Assembly (NCBI GenBank): GCA_963575645.1
Contig: OY754464.1
Location: 69,724,948 to 69,788,947, forward strand
Reading direction: 5' to 3'
DNA from: Xanthostigma xanthostigma
Lineage: Eukaryota; Arthropoda; Insecta; Raphidioptera; Raphidiidae
DNA length: 64,000 nucleotides
A model generated the notes under the pieces. It was given only the letters and a program-made list of their open reading frames with translations. It was not told where the DNA came from and did not search any database. Positions 12,624 to 24,535 of this stretch are shown here, in pieces (position 1 is the stretch's first letter; each line of letters opens with the position of its first letter). Both the position numbers and the translations under genes were made by a program.

Positions 12624-12746
12624 ATGAGTAGATTTGATAAAGAAAAGGACGAGTTATTAATAGAAATGGTGAAGGACAATAGGCCAATATTTGATGCCAG
12701 TGATAAGAACTATAAAAACAATATTGCTCATGAACTGTTCCCTTGA
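12624..12746 (+). pseudogene. MADF/Myb-like protein of Harbinger, N-terminal fragment
   Basis: Forty codons starting MSRFDKEKDELLIEMVKDNR and continuing P-I-F-D-A-S-D-K-N-Y-K-N-N-I-A-H-E-L-F-P before a stop. The pattern of leucines, 'NRPIFD' and 'DKNYKNN' matches the first half of a MADF (Myb/SANT-like) DNA-binding domain, which is the partner protein of Harbinger transposase. The second half of the domain is gone, so it is a fragment. Confidence 0.75.
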
Positions 12747-12944
12747 CAAACGAAGATATTCCACAAACTTGATATTATTGTTATTTATGTGTTTCAGCAA
12801 CATGTTAAAACACCCTTCAGTATCCCTCCTCACAAATAATTCGTGTTTTCTTTGTCTCTTTTTCGGCAGTGACATTCTTAGGAGGTCATCGTCATCCTCA
12901 TCTTCCTCGAGTAAAAGAAGCGTTAAAATTGTTTTAGCATCCAT
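12657..12944 (-). pseudogene. Harbinger transposase, N-terminal fragment
   Basis: The minus-strand frame opens MDAKTILTLLLLEEDEDDDD and contains EGCFNMLLKHINNNN followed by KFVEYLRLSREQF. That corresponds to the conserved 'F..L...L..D..KFF.Y.RM....F' region just upstream of the DDE nuclease in PIF/Harbinger transposases. The catalytic DDE part is absent. Residues after about 73 come from sequence beyond the deletion joint. Confidence 0.75.
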
Positions 12945-13359
12945 TTTTTAACAAAACTAGTTGAAAGATCGAACTATACTGACGACGAGCGATCTCCGCG
13001 CATGACGTTCTCTTTATATAGTGACCACTTAAGTCGCGAGTGACGTACTAACGTTGTACGCTACGTCAGCGAACGCTGGACGCAGCGCATGGCGTAAAAA
13101 TTGTAGACCAGCGGCTAAGTGACGCTGATTGTAACTTAAAATTGCATTTGGCGCAAGTTTAAATTTATGTTTCACTTCTTCCAGGCTCCTCTTTAATTTA
13201 ATAACACTACTAAAAAGTAAATACTTTTAAAAAATTGACACATAATACTAATGTTGTATATAACGAGAAAGTATGGCCGTCATATATTTATTTCTATTTT
13301 TTTTTGTTCAATCTGTAAAGCAAAAATAGACAAATACAAACATTTTTTTGAAAATCAGT

Positions 13360-13548
13360 GCCATCTATTGGACGTTAAAGCAACACACGCTGTACTAAAC
13401 ATTTTACGACAATGGGGGCGACATCTGTAGAACGTTAAAGCAACACACGCTATATGCGTAATATTTTGCGTCAATGGGAACGCCATCTTCAATTAATCAA
13501 AGATTTGGGAACGCCATCTGTTGAACGTAACAGCAACACACGCAAACC
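13360..13548. repeat. Three imperfect tandem units of about 70 bp
   Basis: The motif 'cgccatct(g)t..aacgtta(a)agcaacacacgc' occurs three times, at about 13360, 13420 and 13500. This kind of iterated 3' sequence is common at LINE tails, but I see no coding part next to it. Confidence 0.55.
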
Positions 13549-13687
13549 AGACTGAGCCGCAGCAACGCGCGGTCGGGTACAGCTAGTACAGGATAATAGT
13601 ATATTACATCACAAGAGCCCGAGGCGAAGCCGAGGGCATCATGACGCGCAGGGCCGAGATTTCAACTTTTAAGGCCCGTGTGGTGTA

Positions 13688-13928
13688 TACGATTTTTCTT
13701 CATATCCGCTCGAAAGTACGTACTTTCGTCAGCAAGGACGAAAGATTGACATTTACTCCTAGTGAGAACGGCGGGAGGAAAAAAATTCTCATGCGTATTT
13801 ATACTCGTAACTAGGGTTACCGCTGTCATTTAATATAATAAATAACAGGGAGTAAATGTCAAACTTTCGTCCCTGCTATAAGGGACGAAAGTACGTACTT
13901 TCGATCGAGGTATGAAAAAAAAATATTT
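13688..13928. repeat. Inverted-repeat element (TTCATACCTCGATCGAAAGTA type)
   Basis: Arms of about 65-75 bases face each other: 'cgaaagtacgtactttcg', 'ggacgaaag' and 'ttgacatttactcc' on the left have inverted partners at 13850-13925. The same end motif forms the centre of the palindrome at 48068-48452, so both belong to one family. Confidence 0.6.
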
Positions 13929-14727
13929 TATAGCTCTTCGACGAAAATATCTCTGGTCGACTGTAAAAGAGCTACACCGTAGTAACCCACCGCGTTGTGT
14001 ATGTATTATATACAGACCAATTTCATCGTGTATAACCCTTGGATGGTTTACTTTATAACTTCATAGCTTCACTCTGTATTCTGATTGTTAAATGTGTAGA
14101 CTTTCATAGAGGAGAGAGCTAAATAAACGATGGCAATTAACGCAAGTGCTGCCGGTGGCGTAGAGCTATATAGAGCTGGAGTTAGAGAGAGCTAAGTGCA
14201 TGCACATAATGTCACAATATAGCTCTGTACCCTTCTCATCTCACCTCAATCTCGAATCTCGCTATAATGGATAAATATTCACTGTATATAACAACTACAA
14301 TCAAACCGGTTATTCCCCGTACTTATATTGAATGGCGAGGAAAGAATACCTCGTATCAGACAAATACGTAAAAGATGGATGTCAGTCCGGCCGATTTTAT
14401 GTAGTGAAAAAGTGAAAAACTAGAGACATTCTGAAAGACTTCTAAAAGAATTATAAACAGAACAAAATAAACTTAATTATATAAATACACATGCATGATT
14501 AAAATGTATCTTAATGTATTTTTTATTTGAAAAGAAAAATAGTTTTTGGAAATGGCAGACAGAGCTCTTCTAGTTATAAAAGATCCAGGACTATTCCTTA
14601 ATTGGCACTGAAAAGACTGCATCCATTACCCATAATTTTGTTCTCGAAAATCATGATTTTATTAAAAGCCAAATAAAATAAAGCTCAGATAATAATTTAG
14701 CGATTAAAATATTCCTATTTGTCATTT

Positions 14728-15390
14728 TACCATTCCAACCCACAAGTGGGAATGGTACTAGTTTAGGTCAAAAATCACTTTTCAAAAATTTTACAATATC
14801 TTTCCGTTTTGAGGTCCCCCGAATCCAAAAAACATATTTTTGAAAAAACTCTGTGCGTCTGTTAGTCTGTTTGTCTGTGAACACGATACAGGTCAAACGG
14901 ATGAGAGGATTGAAACCAAATTTTGGGAGGATGTTTGTTATGCAAATATGAAGAGCCCTATTGTTTTTGGGGAAAATCGGGGCATGCGCAGAAAAGATAT
15001 ATGCTATAACGGTGTTTTTTATATAATAATGGTATACTTTTCATAACGGCTTATTATTCTATTTATTTTTTCAAGAAAGTTTCGTTAAAAATTTTTTTTT
15101 CTAAACTTTATAATTTCGGAAATATTTTGAAAATAAAAAAAATCAGCCAGTCTTTTGTTTTATGGATTAGTCAGAAATAAACTAGTTAGACATGCTTTGA
15201 TCAATTTTTACATAACGTGGAACATATTATGTAGGTAACCATGGCAACGAATAGTTAATATCATATTGAATACCAGCCATTACCCGCGTCACCTCACGCG
15301 ATATCAGAAATTTTATTTTCTTTATTATAATCAAATGTCACATTTTTGAAGTTGGAATGGTCCCGTCGCCCAATTGGCTGGAATTTTTTA
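14728..15390 (+). mobile_element. Family A repeat, full-length copy
   Basis: Starts ACCATTCCAACCCACAAG and ends 'caattggctggaatttttt'. It is very similar along its whole length to the copy at 4749-5416 and is the cleanest pair for defining the family consensus. Confidence 0.7.
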
Positions 15391-15625
15391 GAAAAGATAT
15401 TTAATTTTAATGATAAAGCTGAAATGTCTTCAAATAAATCAAATCCCTCCCGACCGTACTCGCAGTTTGTGGCATATGGAAGTACCTTTGCTTCCACCAT
15501 AAACCACTAACTAAGAAATGTAGAAGGTAGGGTAAAGACTGCACTGGTTCCCAAGGTCAATCACTTTTCAATTTGTATTCGACAAATAGGCGCTATAGCT
15601 GTTGATCTATCTATCTGTGTTTCAG

Positions 15626-16007
15626 CAGGGCCGGATTTACCCTATAAGTGCCGCCCTGGGGCACCGTGAAAAATATCACCATTACCTAAATCCTACATAA
15701 AATGGGGTAGAGGCTCGGTATACAATTTTCAAATAAATAAAATGATACATTTATGTCAAAAATCTTTTTTTTACCAATTAGACAAAAAAATCATAAATAA
15801 AAAATCATAAATTGCGAGATATTTTCAAAGGCAAACGCGTCTGAATGAAAAAAAAAAATATTTTTTAATGTTTTCAACATAGCCACACTTTTCGAAGAAT
15901 TTTCTGTAACGCGAAAATGTTTTTCCCTCGTTCAAAATGTTGCCGCCCCTGGAAATTTGCAGCCCTGGGCACTAGCCCCTACTGCCCCTAGTGTAAATCC
16001 AGCGCTG
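15626..16007. mobile_element. hAT-type MITE
   Basis: The inverted ends are CAGGGCCGGATTTACCC and GTGTAAATCCAGCGCTG. Subterminal 'gccgccctggggca' pairs with 'gcagccctgggcac'. The flanks look alike ('tgtgtttcag' and 'tgtgtttgacag') but an exact 8-bp duplication is not preserved. No coding content. Confidence 0.65.
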
Positions 16008-16104
16008 TGTGTTTGACAGTAGGTATCGGCTATAACATAACCTATCTGCAAAGACCGCCATTATGAAACAATTGTCTTAATTCTAATGTTATCTATATAT
16101 TATA

Positions 16105-16449
16105 CTAGCGGCCCTGTACGTGCTTCGCTACGTATAAAGTGAAATAATAAAACAATTTAATTGGAACATCTATGTATCTATTTTATTTATTTTAAAATAT
16201 ACATGGACGTATATGTGTGTATGTCGAGCACTCCGGCTGCGCCGTCGTGCCCGGTGCAAAAGAACGAATGGGGAAGGAAGAAAAAAAATTTAGGGGTGGA
16301 CTACCCCTAACATTTAGGGGGATGAAAAATAGATGTTGGCCGATTCTCATAGATACCGGATAAGCACAAAAAATTTCATCAAAATCGGTCAAGCCGTTTC
16401 GGAGGAGTATGGCAACGAAAACTGTGACACGAGAATTTTATATATTAGA
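16105..16449 (-). mobile_element. Helitron-like non-autonomous element (type 2)
   Basis: Read on the minus strand it begins TCTAATATATAAAATTCTCG and ends GGGCCGCTAG followed by T, which fits Helitron termini (5'-TC, 3'-CTAG, inserted at A/T). It contains 'aaaatcggtcaagccgtttc', a segment common in lepidopteran repeats. A LINE tail is the alternative, since the same segment also occurs near LINE ends. Confidence 0.5.
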
Positions 16450-17054
16450 TTATCGATCCAAAAATAAAATAATAACATATAAAACCAATCAGTTGCAGAT
16501 ATTCCGCTTAACATTATATTTCCGGTATTTCGGTGCGTAAAACAATATACTTTTCTTTAGTATACTACATTATAAAATATGGCATCCTTAGTTGGGGATG
16601 TAGTTCTGATGTTCAGAGAGATATTATTTTTCAAAAGAAAAGTATTCGCTTAATTTTTAATCTCGATAGATTAACAGCGGACAAACATGCTTTGGATAAT
16701 TTTTACACCTGAAACGGATACCAATCAACATGATATTTATTACTGGTCGTTACCCGCATCACCGCACGCGTTATTAGAAATTTTATTGTATTTCCGTAGT
16801 GTGCATTGTGCCTTAGGAAGTGTCCGTAACAGGGCTTTAGAAAGTGTCCGTAGAGTGTCTAAAGGCTTAATAACTTAAAGTTGCATTTGGCAAGCTTAAA
16901 TTTATGTTTTACATCTATCAGGCCTCCCACGACTAGTGATGTGGGGAGAAAAATTTGTCACTATGTTTTTCAGGAAATTTGACAAAAAGGCAATTTTTTA
17001 GTAAATTTTTTATAGGACATAATTAAACTTTCCATACTTTGTATTATTAGTCAA

Positions 17055-17783
17055 CTAGCGGCCCCGCCCGGTTTCACCCGGGTGCAAAAGAACGAATGGG
17101 GAAGGAAGGGACATGAGTACGCGCATTCATCTTAGTTTACCGAGATGAATGTTATGTCCAAACTTCATAATGATCGGAGTTACCGTTCAAAAGTTTTTGT
17201 CGTTAAAAAGCAGTATTTATACTTTTTTAAGTAATAAATTTCTTTTAATATAATAAATATTTTATTGAAAACACTGTAGGAAAATTATTTTTATAGGCAG
17301 GTATAGGTACCAATACTTGTAACAGTTTTCAAATGAACTATTAATTAGATTTATTTAATTTTAATTAGTCGTAATAAAATTTTAAAAAATTGAAATGTAA
17401 GCCTTAGAAAAAAGCAATGTAGAAAATAAAAAAAATAAAAATACATTCGCCGACGTAGGGCTTGAACCCAAAACCCTGGCATTAAGAGTCTTACGTTCTA
17501 CCGACTGAGCTATCCGGGCTTGTAAACGTAACGCGCTAATATTACAATATTTAGTTAAGGCATTTCACCTGATAATATTTGTCAGACGGACTAATTTTGA
17601 GATACATCTTGCAAAATTTTTCATTGATGTTCCGCTCCAATTGGTCGTAGCGTGATATTATATAGCCTATTTCCTTTCTCGGGACTATCCAATATTTTTT
17701 TTTTTTAATTCGAACCAGTAGTTTCTGAGATTAGCGTTTTCAACCAAACAAATAAACTCTTCAGCTTTATATATTAATATAGA
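17055..17783 (-). mobile_element. Lep1-like Helitron carrying a tRNA-Lys segment, copy 2
   Basis: On the minus strand it starts TCTATATTAATATATAAAGC and ends GGGCCGCTAG, the signature of the lepidopteran Lep1 type. Inside it carries a tRNA-Lys-like block at 17448-17520. The downstream part ('gaacggtaactccgatcat', 'acccgggtgaaaccgggcgg') is shared with copies at 19121, 26684, 31536 and 33961. No Rep/helicase is present, so it is non-autonomous. Confidence 0.75.
17448..17520 (-). pseudogene. tRNA-Lys(CTT)-derived segment in a Helitron
   Basis: On the minus strand the block GCCCGGATAGCTCAGTCGGT begins like tRNA-Lys, keeps the loop ACTCTTAA with anticodon CTT, and has the B-box-like GGGTTCAAGCCC. 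Several stem pairs are lost (for example in the anticodon and T stems), and it lies in a transposon at the same place as the block at 34209. I therefore call it a relic. Confidence 0.7.
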
Positions 17784-18627
17784 TTTCTATATCCCTACCT
17801 TTAAACAAAAACAACAAGTTATAATTCTAACTTTGTAATCCACGTGAATAAAATTAAGTTTGATTTTGTTTTACTCAAGATTTGTCGTATTATTTAATAT
17901 GCAACTCATAACAAGTCAATTCATCCTATTTCATAATAAAAGAGCAACAGGAATCATCCATTTTTCTTGTTATTTGATAGCAATGAGGTAGTGGCAGAGG
18001 CCAGAAGATGGCATCACTGTACTGGCTGCTGCAGTAATAAAGGGAATACCCCTCATGTAAACATCACTAGATTGTTTTTTGTTGGAAGGGAAAAACTCAA
18101 ATGGGCATCACATCCAGAGCTGATGAAAATACTCGTTTGTTTACTTGTAGCCTCAGTGAATAAGAGTTTAATTTTACAATACCTTAATAATTTAGTGGCT
18201 TAGAAACTTTTCCAGAAAATTTTCCGAAAAATCCACAACACTCCCACAACGGATCCTAATTTTTTTTTAAACAAAAATCCGATCAACAGACCTGCTTTAT
18301 TATAGCTGGTTGAACAAAGAAAAGGCGCTACGCCACAGTAACCGCTATTTAACAGCTAACAGTAAGTTAACAAGGTTGTATAATGTATCCGACTGTTATT
18401 AACACCAGAGTAGATAGTAAAACTGAGTGTGTCGCTGCAGGGAGTATCTTTATAATATGTCGAAGCCGACGCGACGCCTCGCGCCATTCGCACGTGTTTA
18501 ACGTCGCATTTGCATGTCTCTTTAATCTCTTTGTTGTTCTGATACACTAAAATACAGGCAACACAGAGTAGATATACACCGTGTCCACGAATACTTGACT
18601 TTAAGAAATGCTATTGCTTATCAAATA

Positions 18628-18834
18628 CAGTCGAACCTGAATAAGCAATCTCTTTTTCGCTTATGGAGGTTTTTCACTAGCCCGAGTTTCTAGCTTATAG
18701 AGGTACAGGAGGGGTATATATAAAGGTCTATAAAAATACACACACTCAAATGCATTCACAATTTTAAGTTAATCACTTAAAGACAACTATTAATACGTTC
18801 GACTATCGCTTTATAGAGGTACAGGCAAGTAGTA
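18628..18834. mobile_element. Possible Tc1/mariner MITE fragment
   Basis: It starts after TA with CAGTCGAACCTGAATAAGC, resembling a mariner end. Inside are the repeated phrases 'cttatagaggtacagg' and 'ctttatagaggtacagg'. I cannot find a clean opposite end, and a LINE fragment follows directly. Confidence 0.35.
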
Positions 18835-19113
18835 GTTTCAATTAAACAAAACGGTTTTTAGCGTCCATAGTTTTAATCACCAATACAGTGCACGCAATGT
18901 TAAATATCGCGCTATCAAGCATAACACTGCTCTATTCGAAAAAAGCTGTTACTACAATTGTGTTAAATTTTATAATCACCTGCCAGAAGATATAAAAAAC
19001 ATAAAAACCTTCAGAACTTTTAAAAAAAATATTGCAGATAGGCTACTGTACTGTATGACTCTATACATGTATTTTATACCTCTGTACGTAATAAATTATT
19101 ATTATTATTATTA
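18835..19113 (+). mobile_element. LINE 3' end (Jockey/CR1-like)
   Basis: One frame reads KFYNHLPEDIKNIKTFRTFK, the pattern 'YN.LP..I......FK' found at the very C-terminus of Jockey/CR1-type reverse transcriptases. It runs into a (tta)n tail at about 19090-19112. Only the last part of the element is present, as expected from 5'-truncated insertion. Confidence 0.65.
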
Positions 19114-19120
19114 TGAATTG

Positions 19121-19380
19121 ACAGAGCCCATTTATCGTGGAAGGCTATAGGCTATATGATATCTGCACGCTACGACCAACAGGAGCTGAGCATTAATGAA
19201 AAATGTTGCAAAATATAACTCAAAATTTGTCCGTCCGACAAAAACTTTTGAACGGTAACTTCGATCATCATGAAATTTGGACACAACATTCATCTCGGTA
19301 AACTAAGATGAACGTGCGTACTCATGTCCCTCCCCCCATTCGTTCTTTTGCACCCGGGTGAAACCGGGCGGGACCGCTAG
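19121..19380 (+). mobile_element. Lep1-like Helitron, 5'-truncated, copy 3
   Basis: It starts inside the element at 'gcccatttatcgtggaaggc', continues through 'gaacggtaacttcgatcatc' and ends GGGACCGCTAG followed by T. It has no tRNA-Lys block. It follows directly after the (tta)n tail of the LINE fragment. Confidence 0.65.
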
Positions 19381-21956
19381 TCATAAATAAGATTGATAGT
19401 TTGTAGAGCGAATTTCGGATGTTCCTGATGTAGCAAGGATTGTTACATTAACTTGTAATGTCTTATAAAAGACATTTTTTGTTGCCCTATTACCATATAT
19501 ATAATATGATTTTATATGATAATTTGATTGTTGTCTTATATTGTCCAAATTCTCGTGAACCTGTTTTTAATCTAAATGTATAAAAGGAAATCTAAATATA
19601 TAAAAGGAATATAATGTAATATACTATTAAATACACCTAATTATTATTGTAAGAGTGAACCTGAAGTGCTATAACTCGTTATACGCACATATATGCCACA
19701 TGCCATGCATGCTGTGACGTCACCAGCCACCGCACGCACGGCTGATGTGTGGAAAAATTAACTCGTTTGCATCTTGACCATGTACACTTTATATCAGTGG
19801 TGTATCACAAGAGGGCTTAAGACATTATATCGATATATATAAAATTCCCGTGTTACAATTTTTGCCACGCTAATCTCCGAAACCTCTGAACAGATTTTAA
19901 TGAAATTTTGTAAATTTGTCTTGCTTGGTGCAACTTACGCTATAGGATAGTTTTTATTAAATATTTTGTACAAAATTACGGTATTTTCTCAAAAAAACTG
20001 TTTGCTTGATTCCGATCTAATAGGTATTAGTACCAAATAGCGACATCTGTTAGAACTTGCAATTTGCTCAAAGCTATTAGTTCAGAAAAAAATCTGGTCA
20101 TAATAGGCCCAATCGAGTCATTTAAAGGGTGGTATTTAGGGGTAGAAAAAAGTTTTTGGTTCAAAAAATATCGCCAAAAATTCTCAGAATAGTTTTAAAT
20201 TTGAAATTTAACTCTTTAATAAAGATTGAAGTATTCTGCTACAACTTAAATAAAATCGGCCCGACAGGACCGAACTTAAAAATTTTAAGAAAACGCTAGT
20301 TTGGGGATATTAATTTAACTGAAGTGTGTATTTAATTTGAAAGAGATTTTGGATTGACAATAAAAATATTTTAAGGGATGTATTAAGGGCTCACATGTTT
20401 TATTTTGATCAAAAATAAACTCAAATTCACATAATAAAGCCACACTGCCTGTAATAGCAAATACATGATATATTGTCGGCAGGGTTTGGCACTGCGACCC
20501 GAATGTTTTTGTTGCAGAGAAAAGTTTTTATGTGTACTATTAGTTTTTGCATTGGAGATGGAACTTTCACAGCGAAAATTTTTTGAGGGGTCCGCATACG
20601 TCACTGTAAACTGCGTTCCCGTAATTGCGTCTCCAAGCGGCGGTCACATTTTTTTATTTAACCGCAGAGGTTTTGCTCATTAAGTGAGATAAATGTATGC
20701 AGATTCTAAGGGCGGGTTAAACGCTCGTTATAACATCACGTGTCGTCTACAAAACCGCCCCCCTTTACACGCGCACAATTATGTAACGAACGAGTTAACG
20801 TGTTAAAATCTTTCTTAATAAGTGCACAATATATTACTATCTACATCTGCATAGATAACCAAATGCGCGTGTGAATATAATAGGTTGAAATATTATAGAA
20901 AGAATTTTCTATTTATACAATATAGTACCTATATTGTGCAACTAGTGCGACAATGCCGCACGAGTTGCACATACTATTTTTTATTACAAATTAAATTGAA
21001 ATTAAAATTTTATTACGAATTAAAAAAAGAAATTAGAAGTGTTAAAAATTAAAATGAAATCATTAAAAAGTTGAAAATTCAGTTAAAATTGTTATTGTAT
21101 TGGTAACTATGGTAACTCTAAATTTGCGTGCGGCAAACAATAATTTCAGTGCGTCAAATAAAGTTTAAAATAGCTACTTTTCAACCGTAACAGCGTGCGT
21201 AAACATACCACTTTTCCCGCATGAGTAATAAAAAAAAGTAATTTCCTCCGTGGGACGCATGTTTGTCGAAGAGCCACTATTTGCAGCCTTTAATAAATTT
21301 TAAAATTTTTTTCAACGGAACTTTATTCTTTCGAGTGTTAAGACGACATCATGATTTATTCAAATTTTTTAATTGTTATTTAATACTATAAAAACATTAT
21401 TTTATGTGTTGTACTCTCTTAACAGGGCGATGCGTTCGGGCTATAACGGCCGCGTGGAAGCCTATTTTTAACGTTAAATTAAAACTATAAATAATTAATA
21501 GAGATAGAATCCCGGGAGATGGGAATTTTTTATTGGAAATTTCCACCTCTTTTAGAATCCTTTAGTTTTTGAAATATTAGCGAAAAACTAAATGCCTTTT
21601 TTCTTTCATGTTAATTTGCATTTAACTTTTGCCATTTTTTATGTGCTAATAAAATATTTTAATACTTACATTTTTCTAGGCGTCATTCCGAATCCAATAA
21701 GCCATTGGTCAATTTTGTACGAGCATGTTTTTGAACTTGTAAACTAAACTATTTATTTAGAACTTTAAATCGATTGAAACGATATTTTTCTTAAAATGTG
21801 TATATATGTATTTAGAATCGTTTTTTATTTCATTTCCACTTCGAAACAACATTTTTCTGCGCATTTGGATCAAAATTTAGCAAGATCTTTTTCTATGTAG
21901 ATCAATCAATTAGCTTTTGTATGAGTACCTAGTACCTACACTCTAATGTTCTAGAT

Positions 21957-22217
21957 CGGGGGTCGGCAACCTGCGGCTCTCCAGTTCCATACGCAAAAAT
22001 TACTTACTTTATTATAAAAAACCCTTAAAAGTCGAGCAATCGATCCATGATTGAGTACCATGTTTATTTTTCAGCCACTTCCACTCGCATCTCACCCGCA
22101 CCGCTCCCGTCGAGAAATATATAATATTGAAACGAAAAGTAGTGGCTCTTTAAAAACCGGAAAATTTTGTAAATTGTAACTTTTGGCTCTTCCGTCTCAA
22201 AAGGTTGCCTACCCCTG
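21957..22217. mobile_element. hAT MITE with intact target duplication
   Basis: Both flanks are the identical 8-mer TTCTAGAT (21949-21956 and 22218-22225). The ends CGGGGGTCGGCAACCTGCGG and AAGGTTGCCTACCCCTG are inverted repeats, and 'ggctct' motifs lie near both. This is the widespread hAT type that starts with GGGGTCGGCAACC. No coding content. Confidence 0.85.
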
Positions 22218-22622
22218 TTCTAGATGCCAGGAAGTTTCACAACATTAGTGTGCTCCTAATGATGTATGGGTATTGTATCATTATATGATCACATACTTAT
22301 TGTCAAATAAAATTTTTAATAATCTTTTCCGCAACTCAAAGTTAGAGTTTTATTATGTAAAAATAGAGTCAGCACCTAATTATTTTAGAGATGAGTTTAA
22401 TCATCACAGATTTTATTAAAGTATTAATAGATTAATGTAATAGTTCTGAAAAACATTTCCTTAAAATGGAAAAATTCTTATTTTTTTTATTAACAATACA
22501 CTCCATTATTTAGGTGAGATCCCAATACGGACGGAGATACGAACAGCTAAAACGTATTGTACCAGTGAATATCAAAGTTCTCTTTTCTATAGGTGTATCT
22601 AATTCGAACGGTGTTTTTACAG

Positions 22623-22743
22623 CGGTTCAAAACGAACGACAGCCGCGGAACACCGCCACAATACGACCAGAAACCCTGAGAGAGATGAGCGTCGATCAGG
22701 AGCGGGCACTTCGAGAGGCCGCTGTCGCTGTTGGCGTATTTGG
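22623..22743 (+). CDS. Hr51: Hr51, exon for the T/A-box region after the zinc fingers
   Basis: The acceptor is TTTTTACAG and the donor GTGAGT. Joined to the previous exon it reads D-A-V-Q-N-E-R-Q-P-R-N-T-A-T-I-R-P-E, then T-L-R-E-M-S-V-D-Q-E-R-A-L-R-E-A-A-V-A-V-G-V-F. The segment AVQNERQPR is the C-terminal extension that in NR2E receptors contacts DNA beyond the zinc fingers, and it is diagnostic for the PNR/Hr51 branch. The exon has 39 full codons and split codons at both ends. The longer open frame from 22514 includes intron sequence. Start and end are fixed by phase, since only these sites join neatly to both neighbours. Confidence 0.95.
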
Positions 22744-22966
22744 GTGAGTTCATCATTTTTTTCTATGAACACAGACGACACGCCTATACATCCAGCCATT
22801 GGTGCATAGGTGAAAAAAATTTCTGTTCTAGAACCAAAAATTTCAACCATGTATCATGTTTTCTCCACTATATGTTTCGTGCGCGGAGGACTCGATGCTC
22901 GGAATCGACGTTCGGAAATGACGCTCAAAATTTCATACGTCTCTCAGCTATGTGTTGCGCGGAAAA

Positions 22967-23048
22967 AATTGACGCTCAAAATTGACGCTCAAAATTGACG
23001 CTCAAAATTGACGCTCAAACAAAATTGACGCTCAAAATTGACGCTCAA
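22967..23048. repeat. Minisatellite of 'attgacgctcaaa' units
   Basis: Six copies of a 13-base unit follow one another with one short 'caa' insertion, and a seventh lies apart at about 22915. It begins about 225 bases after the donor of the preceding Hr51 exon. In the plus strand it is open for most of its length, but I see no protein feature. Confidence 0.85.
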
Positions 23049-23439
23049 AAAAATTTAGTACCCCAGGGCTAAAACATGATACATGTTAAAAAATCCAAAA
23101 TTGTTAAAATCCCAACTCCTTCGTGAACGTACATGTAATCCGTGTATATAGAATAGAATAGAATAGAAATTTATTCATTACAGTGACAAAGGTATGTAAC
23201 AAGTCATAAAAGAAGTATAAAATTATTAACAATATTCAGAAAGAGAATAATACTCAGCATCAATAAAAAACCGGTCAAGTGTGAGTCGGACTCGCACACG
23301 AAGGGTTCCGTACACTATGTACTTTTTAAATACTTTTGTAAAAGAAACAAGAGAGGCGCTATAACAATATGTAACCAGTGGGAGTATGCAAGTAGTTCAA
23401 GAATTTCAAGGCGTGAAATTTTACAATAATACACCCCGG

Positions 23440-24060
23440 CGTTTTTATATTATAAACACTTTTTTTACAAAAATTTCTTGTAGAATAAAATAATATAAAG
23501 TTTTGATAAATATACCATTATATCAAATAACAACGTTATGGCAAATATCTCTGTTGCGCATACGCCGATTTCCCCCAAAAAAAAAAATATACAAAACTTT
23601 AGAATATTAAACCATTATGAAAAATATACCATTATTATATAAAAACAATGTTATAGCACATATCTCTTCTGCGCATGCGCCGCCTTTCCCCCTAAAACTT
23701 TTTACAAAACTTTCTTTTAAACCATTATGAAATATATACTATTATTATATAAAACAACTTTATTGCATATATTTCTTTTGCGCATGCGCCAATTTTTCCC
23801 AAAAAATTTACAAAACTTTTGTAAACATAGATAGAATAATAAACCGTTATGAAAAGTATGCCGTTATTATATAAAAACCAGCCTTATAGTATATATTTCT
23901 TCTACGCATGCGCCGATTTTTTTCAAAAATTTATTTTACAAAACTCCTGTAAAACAAAATAATAAGCCGTTATGAAAAGTATACTATTATCTTATAAAAA
24001 CAACATTATAATATATATTTCTTTTGCGCTTGCGCCGACGTCTCTCAAAAACAATAGGCC
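23440..24060. repeat. Tandem array of about six units of roughly 100-120 bp
   Basis: Each unit reads roughly 'aaccgttatgaaaagtatac', then 'cattattatataaaaacaa', then 'atatctcttctgcgcatgcg' and 'ccgatttcccccaaaa'. The unit matches an inner part of family A (compare 2400-2500 and 4990-5060). It is therefore a local amplification of a piece of that transposon. Confidence 0.7.
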
Positions 24061-24129
24061 TCTTCATATTTGCATATCAAATATCCTCCCAAAATTTGGT
24101 TTCATTCCGCTCATCCATGGTGTTGGAAT

Positions 24130-24535
24130 GGTAAAAAATGTCAAAAATGACGTTTGCATCTGTCAAAGCAATATGTTCTAATAATTAAAATTAGTTATTC
24201 AAATCGTTAACTCAGAAGGCGTTGCACTAATGTCAAAAGATTTGAAATGACATTCGTTTTTGAACAAATGCAATCTTTTTTTTAAGACAAAACATACGCA
24301 ATTTTTAAATTCCCATAGTACAGTATGCAACAAACGAAGACAGACGATCCCCGTGTATGCTATGGATTAGACAAAATTGAATTTATACATTTTATTTCTA
24401 TATAAAGCTGTATAAAAAAAGTGTTTCGACGAATTCTGTTATACAAAATCTATGTAAAATTTTCTGCTCTTTCGTTTAAGACAGGTCTCGAAACGATCTG
24501 ATTTAAATTGAGCGACTTATAAGCAAAAAACTGAA
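24130..24535. repeat. Palindrome family P, half copy
   Basis: It matches one arm of the element at 41216-43053, with 'gaaggcgttgca', 'ctaatgtcaaaa', 'ttctgttatacaaaatctat' and 'cgatctgatttaaattgagc'. The terminal part is missing. It fills the right side of the gap inside the split repeat. Confidence 0.6.

Larger units (their letters stand above)
12412..13115. mobile_element. PIF/Harbinger element, internally deleted, with divergent gene remnants
   Basis: The ends GCCGCTGGTCTGCAAT and TTGTAGACCAGCGGC are inverted repeats, and TAA flanks both sides (12409-12411 and 13116-13118). Inside are the starts of the two genes such elements carry, pointing away from where the missing middle would be. 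The plus strand has a MADF/Myb-like start at 12624-12746. The minus strand has a transposase start at 12657-12944. These starts overlap, so the interior between them has collapsed. Subterminal stretches are rich in ACGC motifs, a usual place for transposase binding in this superfamily. Confidence 0.88.
8437..22622 (+). other. Hr51 intron (about 14.2 kb), filled with repeats
   Basis: It starts GTGAGT and ends TTTTTACAG. About 35 bases in, at 8472-8516, is one end of a transposon that starts CAAGGGCGTAGATAT (its family is also at 60963). Stretches 8600-10250, 11040-12400, 13930-14720 and 20400-21950 hold no gene I can support. At 19835-20330 there is a Helitron-like start ('tataaaattcccgtgttaca'), and 20920-20960 repeats sequence seen at the beginning of the window. 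The other elements are listed separately. Confidence 0.8.

Noticed and set aside
17448-17520. Functional tRNA-Lys gene
   Set aside because: Stems are mismatched and the block is part of a repeated Helitron, so it is a relic.
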